A stretch of 6,552 nt of DNA from CAZRNB01 sp964601355 (GTDB lineage: Bacteria; Planctomycetota; Phycisphaerae; Sedimentisphaerales; Anaerobacaceae): NCBI GenBank assembly GCA_964601355.1, contig CAZRNB010000146.1:1-6552 (forward strand). Reading direction: 5' to 3'. Positions within the stretch are counted from its first letter, which is position 1. Each line of letters opens with the position of its first letter. Positions 1 through 5,832 of the stretch are shown here, one piece after another. The notes under the pieces were generated by a model, which saw only the letters and a program-made list of their open reading frames with translations, did no database searches and was not told where the DNA came from. The translations under genes were made by a program, and so were the position numbers.

Positions 1-690
1 GGTTTCTCGCTTATCGAGATATTGCTGGCCGTCGGCACACTCAGCATCGGGCTGCTTTTTATAGCCGGCACATTCATCACGGGTATATATTTCTCGACAA
101 TGGCTACTGAGCAGACTACTGCCGCGGTAGCAGCCGACGAAGCCTTTGCAAAAATAAGACTGTACAGCATCAATCCGTCTAATTTGGCAGGCGACCAGCT
201 AAAATCCCTTGAGCAGTTAAGCTCCGTCGATCCGAACGAATTTGCATATCCTTCGACAGACACAGACAGCCTGCAAAAGCAATACTACTGGTCAGCTCTT
301 TTGCGGCGTGCCGATTCCGACTCAGACAGCCGGCTTGTGCAAATAACAGTTTTTGTAACCAGAAAAGTCGGCAGCTCAGCTTCCTTTCGTGGCGGAGCGG
401 GAAGGCCCATTCCGATGAAGACCGGTATTGCCGGGGTTACAGGGCAAAGCCAGCTTACTATAATGGAAGCCGACAAAACAACGTGGATTAATGACGGCTA
501 TACTATAATAGACGACAAAACCGGCCAGATTTATCGAGTAATTGAGCGATATGCCGATCAGCCCGACAGGATCAAGCTCGACCGTCCATGGCAGGGTGAA
601 AAGACCGGCTCAATATGGGTGGTTCCGCCACCTGCCGCAGGAGGCAAAAATCCCTGCATAACGTTATATCAAAAGGTAATCAAATTTTAG
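1..690 (+). CDS. PilV/GspI-like minor pilin, 5' end missing
   Basis: The reading frame is open from base 1 and ends at TAG 688-690. Its first visible residues, GFSLIEILLAVGTLS, are a class III prepilin cleavage site (G before F) with the conserved Glu at mature position 5. A hydrophobic helix follows to about residue 28, so only the start codon and short leader lie outside the window. The mature protein would be about 228 residues, longer than a classical GspI and closer to PilV-type minor pilins. The C-terminal half (about residues 140-229) is a soluble domain I do not recognise, with a segment 'NDGYTIIDDKTGQIYRVIE' and a Pro-rich stretch near the end. By family, it is exported, cut and N-methylated by prepilin peptidase and assembled into a pilus or pseudopilus. 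Its place just upstream of GspJ- and GspK-like genes supports an I or PilV role. The TTG at 22 lies inside the helix and is not a real start. Confidence 0.85.
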   Translation, partial: GFSLIEILLAVGTLSIGLLFIAGTFITGIYFSTMATEQTTAAVAADEAFAKIRLYSINPSNLAGDQLKSLEQLSSVDPNEFAYPSTDTDSLQKQYYWSALLRRADSDSDSRLVQITVFVTRKVGSSASFRGGAGRPIPMKTGIAGVTGQSQLTIMEADKTTWINDGYTIIDDKTGQIYRVIERYADQPDRIKLDRPWQGEKTGSIWVVPPPAAGGKNPCITLYQKVIKF

Positions 691-691
691 C

Positions 692-771
692 ATAGTTCTT
701 AGTTCGTTGTTCATTGTTAATCGATGAACTATGAACTATGAACAATGAACAATAAACTATGAATAATGAAC
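692..771. repeat. Inverted heptamer array, GAACTAT family
   Basis: A 7-nt-period array starts one base after the stop of the first pilin gene. Units 692-719 read ATAGTTC and variants (4 units). After the palindrome ATCGAT at 720-725, units 726-771 read GAACTAT and variants (six units plus GAAC). The two arms are reverse complements: of 28 facing positions (692-719 against 726-753), 21 form Watson-Crick pairs and one forms G-U. In RNA this could be a long imperfect hairpin between two pilin genes. The right arm contains the ATG start (759) of the next gene. Confidence 0.9.
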
Positions 772-1568
772 AAAAAACTAACCGTGGTTTTACTCTTATT
801 GAGCTTGTGGTAGCCGTGGGGATTCTGGCCCTGATTTTATCATTTTCCGGCGTTATCTTCAGAGTCAGTATAGATTCTCATCGCACGGCCATTGCGAATG
901 CCGAAATTATGCGTAAACTGCGGGCTATTACCGACCAGTTTGATACGGATTTTAAAAGCATCGCACACAGCTATGGCGGATATATAAGCTTTAACACAAA
1001 TAAATACACCATAGGCAGCGAGGCCATGGAAATAAACTCAGATTGTATCACATTTTTCACAAATGGTGATTTTCAAACAACCCGTCAATATTCCGGCAGA
1101 ACAATCGCAGGTAACGTCGCATGTGTATTTTACGGTCCGGCTGATCCCAATTCTTTTGGACTTCCGGCGAAACCGCGAGATAATATACTGCTTAGAAGGC
1201 AAACGATATTAACCGCTGATGCGCCGCCGGCAGATTCAAGTCCGCGCGGAGAATATTATATAAAGTCTCTTTCGCAATGGTCTGTGCAGCCTCCTTTTTC
1301 GGACCCGCAGGACTGGGTAAAGAGACCGCTCATCGATCCTAATAATCTGAAAGAGCAGTTCGTAATGTATCTGGCTAAAGGCGCAGATAATTTCACCATA
1401 CAATTTGCAGAAATGGAGTCTTCGGGCAAAATCGTGTGGAAGAGACAAAAAGAAGGCGGGACGGGTAACATCAGCACTAACGCCTTTAAATTTACCTTCA
1501 CGTTATATGATTCCAGGGGTGTTATAAGAAAAGGCAGAACTTTTACTCATATTGTTTATTTAGATTAG
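759..1568 (+). CDS. PilW/GspJ-like prepilin
   Basis: This 269-residue protein has a short basic leader, MNNEQKTNRG, then FTLIELVVAVGILALILSF. The prepilin peptidase site is therefore G10|F11, with the conserved Glu at mature position 5 and a hydrophobic helix to about residue 35. The region after the helix, with an Arg-rich 'MRKLRAITDQFDTDFKS' near 51-67, is in the style of GspJ/PilW minor pilins, where a helix precedes the globular domain. The rest is a soluble periplasmic domain I cannot assign further. ATG 759 is the only usable start, because TAA at 753-755 closes the frame upstream. That ATG and the first five codons lie inside the heptamer array, and there is no Shine-Dalgarno sequence, so initiation probably depends on coupling or an unstructured leader. 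The stop TAG (1566-1568) lies inside the next heptamer array. It is probably cotranscribed with both neighbours. Confidence 0.88.
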   Translation: MNNEQKTNRGFTLIELVVAVGILALILSFSGVIFRVSIDSHRTAIANAEIMRKLRAITDQFDTDFKSIAHSYGGYISFNTNKYTIGSEAMEINSDCITFFTNGDFQTTRQYSGRTIAGNVACVFYGPADPNSFGLPAKPRDNILLRRQTILTADAPPADSSPRGEYYIKSLSQWSVQPPFSDPQDWVKRPLIDPNNLKEQFVMYLAKGADNFTIQFAEMESSGKIVWKRQKEGGTGNISTNAFKFTFTLYDSRGVIRKGRTFTHIVYLD

Positions 1569-1613
1569 TTCATTGTTCATAGTTCGTAGTTCATAGTTTG
1601 TTGTTAATTGATG
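1565..1613. repeat. Heptamer array, ATAGTTC orientation
   Basis: Six consecutive 7-nt units (1565-1606) are variants of ATAGTTC, the reverse complement of GAACTAT. They are followed by ATTGATG, so the array ends with GTTAATTGATG at 1603-1613. The left arm of the 692-771 array ends with the almost identical GTTAATCGATG at 716-726, which shows the two are related copies. The array begins inside the stop codon of the upstream gene and ends on the ATG (1611) of the downstream gene, filling the whole intergenic gap. Confidence 0.88.
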
Positions 1614-4127
1614 CGTAAAATGAAGAAAAAAAACGAGCGACGAGCGACGAGCGACGAGCCACGAGTTAAGGCCGGCTCAGCCCTTATTCTGACCGTGGTT
1701 CTGACCAGCCTGCTGGCCATAGTTGGCGTCCTGTTTGTTATGATGGCACGTGTGGACAAAATAGCAACGTCCGCCATTTCAGAGAACAAGGAATTAAATT
1801 TCGCGGTTGATACAGTCATCGCAACAATATCCGAAGAATTGACTTTAGATGTTCCCGGCGCAGCACTCGTCACGGCGGAGCGTGCCGTAGCCGGGGAGGC
1901 AGAATACTACGACTACCCGGGCTCGCAGGACAAATGGCTGGCAAGTCTTGAGCCTTATAAATCGGGCGGCAATTACTATTGGCGGCAGATAAGTGACGTT
2001 ACAGGTTATCTGACAAACTATGCCGCTGACATTCAGGCAAAGGTTTTGTCGGAATATGCCACGATAACCGATTTCAATCAGCCGATTGCAAATGCCGACG
2101 CTGATGGTGACGGCGTAGGCGACTCAAAATGGATTAAGCTCGACGACATAAATTCCAACAAAGGCAAATCCATCTACGCCGCCGTCAGGATTATCGACAA
2201 CGGCGGATTGTTAAATGCCAACACAGCTTTTAAGTTCGATCCCAACGGCAGAGCAGAAATGGTGGACGGCTCAAGCCAATTGCAGATAAACCTTATGGCT
2301 TTGGCAGGTCGGCCTGGCTATCCTCCTTCGCCGAATAACGAGACAGATTTGCTCAAAGCAAGAGCAAATTATGGCACCGGCGTTGATTATTCGGATTTGA
2401 ATAAATATAAACAGGCTGTCCTCTGGCATTATAGTGAGCCATACGTACCTTACACGCCTTATGATATCTCCGACGAGCTTGAGCTTCGGTACAGATTCCT
2501 GCTAAACAATACATCGATAGATACAAGGCTGGAAGATTGGGGCGTCGAATTCAGAAGGAACACTTTATCCACTCCCGTAGCAACCGGCGGACAAGAATTA
2601 GATAACTGGTTCAAAAGAGCCTTTGATTCCGGCAGTATTGACCCGAACTATACGTATCGACACGTTACAACCACCTGCAATATGGATAGAATTATCGACC
2701 CGAATGGCAGGAAGATGATCAACCTAAATACCGCCTTATTAAGCCAGCTTTATCAGGCGTTGCTGGCCGGTATCAAATCATCGCAGCGCCAGCGGATTGC
2801 CGCTCAATTAGCGGTTAATATAATTGACTTTCGAGATTCAGATACAAGTGTCACCACCCTGCCCACGGCCTCTCGAATCTATTATGGCGCCGAGGTTCAG
2901 CCGTTTATAAGTGAGATTGCCTTTAGGATAAGCGATAGTAATCCCGCCAATCCGGCGAATAACTATTTTGCAATTGAGCTTTATAATCCATTCAATGTAG
3001 ATATTCCGCTGGGAGATTTCAGGCTGGAGCTTCGACTGGATAACGCCGTTGTCGGCACAATAAATCTTGCAGGCCGTGCGATAGCAACCAATGGCCGATT
3101 TGTAATAACCAGCAGCTCCGCTGCCTCCAGCGTGTTTGGTGTTACCGATTTGATTTCAACAGGAGGCGGCAAAGAAGACACGAACCTGGTGCTGGCAAAA
3201 TACGTCCTTGACAGCCCTGACCCGCCAACGTACGCGCTAAGCGAGAAGTATGACATTTATCTTCTCAGAATGGTCACACCTGCAGACCTTTATCTCGATC
3301 AGCAGAAAACCGAAGACGCCTGGTTTGCGTGGAATAGCGCGAAAGACAAGTCCCTGTTTTATTGCAGGAGCGACATAAACTGGAATGTAATATATCAGTA
3401 TCTACAGCCCGCTTCTAATACGCTTGGAGTGCCGAACAGGATAGCTGCAATCAGAAAAAATTATAATCTTGAAAATGTTAGAGGATTTTTTGTTACGGCA
3501 GGTGACATCGCCAGGGTTTTTATGGTTGGGCCGAGCATTGACCCAAATGACATGCTCGGCGTGCAGCTTGTGGATGAGCCTAATGAAGGGTACATCCGTC
3601 TTGATCTGAAGAATCCTGCCTTTGCCGATATTTTTCAGTATCTGACGGTCATCGACCCTGCCGTATTTGGCCTGGGAGCAAATGAAACGAGGATAAAGGG
3701 GCGAATAAACGTTAATACCGCACCCTGGTTTGTGATAGCGCAGCTACCGTGGATGAGGCCTGATATCGCCCGGGCGATTGTTGCATATCGAGACACAGCT
3801 ACAAAAGGTTTCAAGAGTATAGCTGAGCTGATGCAGGCTGCTGCGATGGATTATTACGCAGCCGACCAGGCCGATTTAACTAAATTTCCCGACCTGACGC
3901 CGGGCGACGGGGCAGGGCAGGACTTTGAAGAACGGGACATGATTTTTTCACGCATCAGCAACCTTGTCACTGTACGTAGTGACGTTTTTACAGCCTTTAT
4001 ACTTGTCCGCATTGGCACCGACGGCCCACAGAAAAGAGTTTTAGCCATACTCGACAGAAGCAACGTCACTTCCAATAGCAACAGAGTACGAGTCGTTGCA
4101 CTACATCCTGTCTCTGATCCGAGATAA
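1611..4127 (+). CDS. Large GspK/PilX-like minor pseudopilin
   Basis: This 838-residue protein is more than twice the usual GspK length. The leader is basic and the likely prepilin peptidase site is G22|S23, followed by the helix SALILTVVLTSLLAIVGVLF. Mature position 5 is Leu, not Glu; absence of Glu5 is typical of GspK, which caps the pseudopilus tip. Three 'N-x-NTA' motifs are visible (about 202-206, 371-375, 700-704). The last opens a helix-hairpin-helix-like segment, INVNTAPWFVIAQLPWM to about residue 747, as in the GspK alpha domain. The second is followed by a similar helical segment ending in 'IIDFRDSD'. An Asp-rich 'DADGDGVGD' (about 163-171) resembles a calcium loop. Residues about 430-535 ('ISEIAFR', 'FAIELYNPFNVDIPLGDF', 'IATNGRFVIT') resemble a lamin-tail-type beta domain. 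Start choice is ATG 1611; ATG 1620 or TTG 1608 are possible, and none has a Shine-Dalgarno. It is the third gene of an I-J-K-like operon. The GspK assignment is good; the inserted domain is inferred by eye. Confidence 0.8.
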   Translation: MRKMKKKNERRATSDEPRVKAGSALILTVVLTSLLAIVGVLFVMMARVDKIATSAISENKELNFAVDTVIATISEELTLDVPGAALVTAERAVAGEAEYYDYPGSQDKWLASLEPYKSGGNYYWRQISDVTGYLTNYAADIQAKVLSEYATITDFNQPIANADADGDGVGDSKWIKLDDINSNKGKSIYAAVRIIDNGGLLNANTAFKFDPNGRAEMVDGSSQLQINLMALAGRPGYPPSPNNETDLLKARANYGTGVDYSDLNKYKQAVLWHYSEPYVPYTPYDISDELELRYRFLLNNTSIDTRLEDWGVEFRRNTLSTPVATGGQELDNWFKRAFDSGSIDPNYTYRHVTTTCNMDRIIDPNGRKMINLNTALLSQLYQALLAGIKSSQRQRIAAQLAVNIIDFRDSDTSVTTLPTASRIYYGAEVQPFISEIAFRISDSNPANPANNYFAIELYNPFNVDIPLGDFRLELRLDNAVVGTINLAGRAIATNGRFVITSSSAASSVFGVTDLISTGGGKEDTNLVLAKYVLDSPDPPTYALSEKYDIYLLRMVTPADLYLDQQKTEDAWFAWNSAKDKSLFYCRSDINWNVIYQYLQPASNTLGVPNRIAAIRKNYNLENVRGFFVTAGDIARVFMVGPSIDPNDMLGVQLVDEPNEGYIRLDLKNPAFADIFQYLTVIDPAVFGLGANETRIKGRINVNTAPWFVIAQLPWMRPDIARAIVAYRDTATKGFKSIAELMQAAAMDYYAADQADLTKFPDLTPGDGAGQDFEERDMIFSRISNLVTVRSDVFTAFILVRIGTDGPQKRVLAILDRSNVTSNSNRVRVVALHPVSDPR
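1635..1665. repeat. Coding heptamer array, GAGCGAC family
   Basis: Three exact copies of GAGCGAC (1635-1655), one variant GAGCCAC (1656-1662) and a partial GAG lie inside the start of the GspK-like gene. Because 7 is not a multiple of 3, the array is read through all frames and encodes ERRATSDEPR, a 7-residue period. It falls wholly in the leader before the predicted cleavage site G22|S23, so the mature protein would not contain it. Confidence 0.9.
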
Positions 4128-4162
4128 GGGATTTCCGATTTCCGATTGTCGATTTCCGATTT
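4128..4162 (+). repeat. Left heptamer array, CCGATTT orientation
   Basis: Five phased 7-nt units, GGGATTT then variants of CCGATTT (one with G at its last position), begin on the base after the TAA stop of the GspK-like gene. The array lies in the convergent gap before the 3' end of the four-helix bundle gene. It is the opposite orientation of the array at 4536-4605. No hairpin with a T-run (intrinsic terminator) is seen in this convergent gap. Confidence 0.9.
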
Positions 4163-4176
4163 ATGAATTTTTCAGT

Positions 4177-4530
4177 TCATCTATTATTTTTTGCAGTCTT
4201 ACGTGATGCAGCTATAATGGCGGTCAGCTCATGAGCCTCCTTAAGCAATTCTGCTATTTTGTTGGATTCCACAACCTTGGCCTCAACAAGCATCTCCAGC
4301 CAATAGGCTGATTCATCTGCCTCTTCCTCAACAATACCTAATTTTGAAATAAAATCTGCTTTTGACCTGCCTCTGCAGGCGGCTCGGTAATTGGCGCCTA
4401 CAGATGTGGCACAATCTAATAATTGATTTCCGATAACAGCTGCAGTGCGGGTTTTTGGAAGAGATTCCACTAAGCGAATTACACGCAAAGCGAACTGCTG
4501 CATTCTTTTCTTCAGTTCATCCGGTGTCAC
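4177..4530 (-). CDS. Four-helix bundle protein (23S rRNA IVP/S23 family)
   Basis: This 117-residue protein fits the usual length of the family. Four amphipathic helices are visible at about 5-23, 30-54, 57-84 and 88-112. Characteristic family segments are present: 'FALRVIRLVESLPKTRTA', 'SVGANYRAACRGRSKADF' and 'SKLGIVEEEADESAYWLEML'. Members form small pentameric helical bundles. They were first found encoded in intervening sequences inside 23S rRNA genes, and the diversity-generating retroelement factor Avd has the same fold; most free-standing members have no known function, with nucleic-acid binding suspected. The start is GTG 4530, supported by AGGA at 4539-4542 on this strand, 8 nt away; ATG at 4503 (codon 10) would remove the first helix start. 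It is convergent with the pilin operon and lies 71 nt downstream of the phosphatase gene, so it may be transcribed by readthrough from that unit. Its bracketing by inverted heptamer arrays is unusual. Family call is firm, function open. Confidence 0.9.
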   Translation of the reverse strand: MTPDELKKRMQQFALRVIRLVESLPKTRTAAVIGNQLLDCATSVGANYRAACRGRSKADFISKLGIVEEEADESAYWLEMLVEAKVVESNKIAELLKEAHELTAIIAASRKTAKNNR

Positions 4531-4535
4531 AGTGT

Positions 4536-4605
4536 CAATCCTAAATCGGAAATTGAAAATCTAAAATAACAAATCGGAAATTGGAAATTGGCAATCGAAA
4601 ATTAT
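4536..4605 (-). repeat. Right heptamer array, AAATCGG (inverted) orientation
   Basis: Ten consecutive 7-nt units keep one phase: eight begin AAAT and two begin CAAT, with exact AAATCGG at 4543-4549 and 4571-4577. On the - strand these are CCGATTT units, the inverse of the array at 4128-4162. The array fills the gap between two - strand genes, from the TAA stop of the phosphatase (4602-4604, inside the last unit) to 5 nt before the GTG of the four-helix gene. Units in the middle (4557-4570) are the most degenerate, suggesting age. Confidence 0.88.
4539..4542 (-). promoter_or_regulatory. Shine-Dalgarno of the four-helix gene
   Basis: AGGA on the - strand lies 8 nt before GTG 4530 and decides that start. 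It is part of AGGATTG (4536-4542), the innermost, degenerate unit of the heptamer array, so the repeat itself appears to supply the ribosome binding site. Confidence 0.55.
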
Positions 4606-5426
4606 TTCAACATTTCCAAGATTTCTGAATATACTTTCTTATTGGCCACTATTGTTTGAATCTTGGCGCCCTCATAGCTATCCAGATCAACAGGAAAGAT
4701 TTTTTCGCCCTGCCAATTGCTGACCACGGCACCAGCTGCCTCGGCAATCACGGCGCCAGCCGCTATATCCCATAATTTGGGAGTATTGACGATCGTAGCT
4801 ATAAGGCCGCCTTTTGCAACATAAGCAATTTGAAGGGCGGTCGTGCCTAAATTGCGAAACCTTGTTCGCTGAATAATCTCACGGGCCCAGGCCGGCAGAC
4901 CGCCAAAATCCTCGAAATGACTATCCAAACCAATGCTTGAGAACTGGTTCATATCTTCTTCGCCGGCAGAGATTTTTCTGCCGTTCAATTGTGCCTCGCC
5001 GCCTTTAACCGCATAGTACATTGAATCGGTAGCAGGATCAAAAATTACTCCTGCTATCGACTCTCCCTTATACATGGCCGCTATACTGACGACAAATAAA
5101 GGCACTTGATGCGCGTAATTGTTTGTCCCGTCTATAGGGTCTATAATCCACCAGACAGCATCTGCTCCGCTCCGGGGCGATTGTTTGAATAATCTGCCCT
5201 GCTCGCCCTCTTCTGCGATAAAACCGTGGTCGGGATACGCCTGTTTAATTTCATCGATGATTATCCGCTGACAGTCGGCATCAGCCTGCGTCACTAATTC
5301 ACTTGCGTTGTTTTTCTGTGAAGTTTTGACAAAGCCGATTTCTTCCATCGCCCGCTGTCCTGCCAGCCGAGCAGCGACTATGGCGATTTCCAGAATCTCG
5401 CTCAAATCTTTCTGCTTTAATAACAT
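4602..5426 (-). CDS. Inositol-monophosphatase family phosphatase
   Basis: This 274-residue protein has the length and motif order of the Mg2+-dependent, lithium-sensitive phosphatase family (SuhB, HisN-type and CysQ relatives). 'AEEGEQG' at about 71-77 gives the metal-binding Glu. 'WIIDPIDGTNNY' at 93-104 is motif A, with D96 and D99 as metal ligands. 'LWDIAAGAVIAEAAGAVV' at 218-235 is motif B, with D220. 'GTTALQIAYVAKG' at 194-206 is the usual substrate-side segment. It would hydrolyse a phosphate monoester such as inositol-1-phosphate; histidinol phosphate or 3'-phosphoadenosine phosphate are alternatives that cannot be separated by eye. It is cytoplasmic, with no signal peptide. ATG 5426 lies 2 nt after the stop of the DUF2283 gene and lacks a clear Shine-Dalgarno, so translation is probably coupled to that gene. 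Its stop codon lies inside the heptamer array. All catalytic residues appear intact. Confidence 0.9.
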   Translation of the reverse strand: MLLKQKDLSEILEIAIVAARLAGQRAMEEIGFVKTSQKNNASELVTQADADCQRIIIDEIKQAYPDHGFIAEEGEQGRLFKQSPRSGADAVWWIIDPIDGTNNYAHQVPLFVVSIAAMYKGESIAGVIFDPATDSMYYAVKGGEAQLNGRKISAGEEDMNQFSSIGLDSHFEDFGGLPAWAREIIQRTRFRNLGTTALQIAYVAKGGLIATIVNTPKLWDIAAGAVIAEAAGAVVSNWQGEKIFPVDLDSYEGAKIQTIVANKKVYSEILEMLK

Positions 5427-5428
5427 AT

Positions 5429-5650
5429 TTATATCTTACTTATGTTAGAGGCATTACCATTTACCTGTTGAAAGGAAAAGTCATCCATATTAGCTTGTTC
5501 TTTAGCATGCTCAATTGTGATGCTTACAACATTGCCATTTCCATCTAAATCCAACAGGATGTTTTCGCTCAAATCTCGTGTCTCCACAGCTTCATTATAT
5601 GAAAAAGTGAAAAAAAGCGTATCTGTATCTCGAAAATATTTAATGTTCAT
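5429..5650 (-). CDS. DUF2283 domain protein
   Basis: This 73-residue protein begins 'MNIKYFRDTDTLFFTFS' and continues with 'SENILLDLDGNGNVVSITIEHA', the pattern of DUF2283: short beta strands, an acidic turn, and a hydrophobic 'V-x-I-x-I-x-x-A' end. The family's function is unknown; some members sit beside DUF4258 genes in toxin-antitoxin-like pairs, but no such partner is here. The frame stays open upstream to a TTG at 5719, but the added residues do not resemble the family. ATG 5650 gives the normal domain start, with a modest purine-rich AAGAAAG shortly upstream. It is the first gene of a unit with the phosphatase, separated from it by 2 nt. The C-terminal residues after about 55 are Asn/Ser/Gln-rich and look like an unstructured tail. 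Confidence 0.75.
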   Translation of the reverse strand: MNIKYFRDTDTLFFTFSYNEAVETRDLSENILLDLDGNGNVVSITIEHAKEQANMDDFSFQQVNGNASNISKI

Positions 5651-5763
5651 CAGTCTTTCTTGCACAAAACTAAAGCTCTTAACAGACTCTTTACACACCT
5701 GCCATTTGAGTCTTCGCAAAGTATATTAAGAGATTCTAACAAAATTAAAAGTGTTCTACGAGT

Positions 5764-5832
5764 GTCATTCCCGCGAAAGCGGGAATCCATTCTTTTATAG
5801 TTTTTCTGGACTCCCGCCTGCGCGGGAGTGAC
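5764..5832. repeat. REP-like inverted doublet (REPIN-type)
   Basis: Two short GC-rich hairpins face each other. The first is ATTCCCGC, loop GAAA, GCGGGAAT (5767-5786). The second is ACTCCCGC, loop CTGC, GCGGGAGT (5810-5829). The 26-nt halves 5764-5789 and 5807-5832 are reverse complements with 4 mismatches, separated by 17 AT-rich bases. This is the architecture of a REP doublet, and the sequence type (GTCATTCCCGCGAAAGCGGGAATCC) is a widespread dispersed repeat that often creates spurious 'VTPAQAGVQ' translations. Such elements are usually moved by a RAYT transposase encoded elsewhere; none is in the window. Confidence 0.85.

Larger units (their letters stand above)
4128..4605. other. Four-helix gene bracketed by inverted arrays (possible cassette)
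   Basis: The two GATTTCC-family arrays (4128-4162 and 4536-4605) face each other around one complete gene for an IVP/S23-family protein. Both arrays contain a unit with the CAATCG/CGATTG variant. If these two units are aligned, four adjacent unit pairs match at about 21 of 28 positions in inverted orientation. Just inside the arrays, TTCAGTTCATC occurs twice as a direct repeat (4171-4181 and 4511-4521), once at each end of the gene. Outer edges coincide with the stop codons of the flanking genes. This is the layout of a small self-contained insertion, and it recalls 23S rRNA intervening sequences, where the same protein family is flanked by inverted repeats. No transposase, reverse transcriptase or clear target-site duplication outside the arrays is seen, so mobility is a hypothesis. 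Confidence 0.4.

Noticed and set aside
692..771. CRISPR-like array
   Set aside because: The units are 7 nt, directly adjoining and without spacers; no cas genes are present.
4128..4176. Intrinsic terminator in the convergent gap
   Set aside because: The heptamer array has no self-complementary GC stem followed by a T-run; the T-run at about 4187-4192 lies in the four-helix coding sequence.
4128..4605. Diversity-generating retroelement or a 23S rRNA intervening sequence in place
   Set aside because: There is no reverse transcriptase, template/variable repeat pair or rRNA sequence around the four-helix gene, so only the protein family is shared.
5651..5719. TTG start at 5719 for the DUF2283 protein
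   Set aside because: The extra 23 residues do not resemble the family, and ATG 5650 gives the standard domain start.
5720..5725. - strand -10 box TATACT for the DUF2283 unit
   Set aside because: The best sequence at 16-18 nt upstream matches the -35 consensus poorly, so it is not listed as a promoter.
5517..5729. + strand open frame of 70 codons
   Set aside because: It is the antisense shadow of the DUF2283 gene and its upstream region, with no recognisable protein features.
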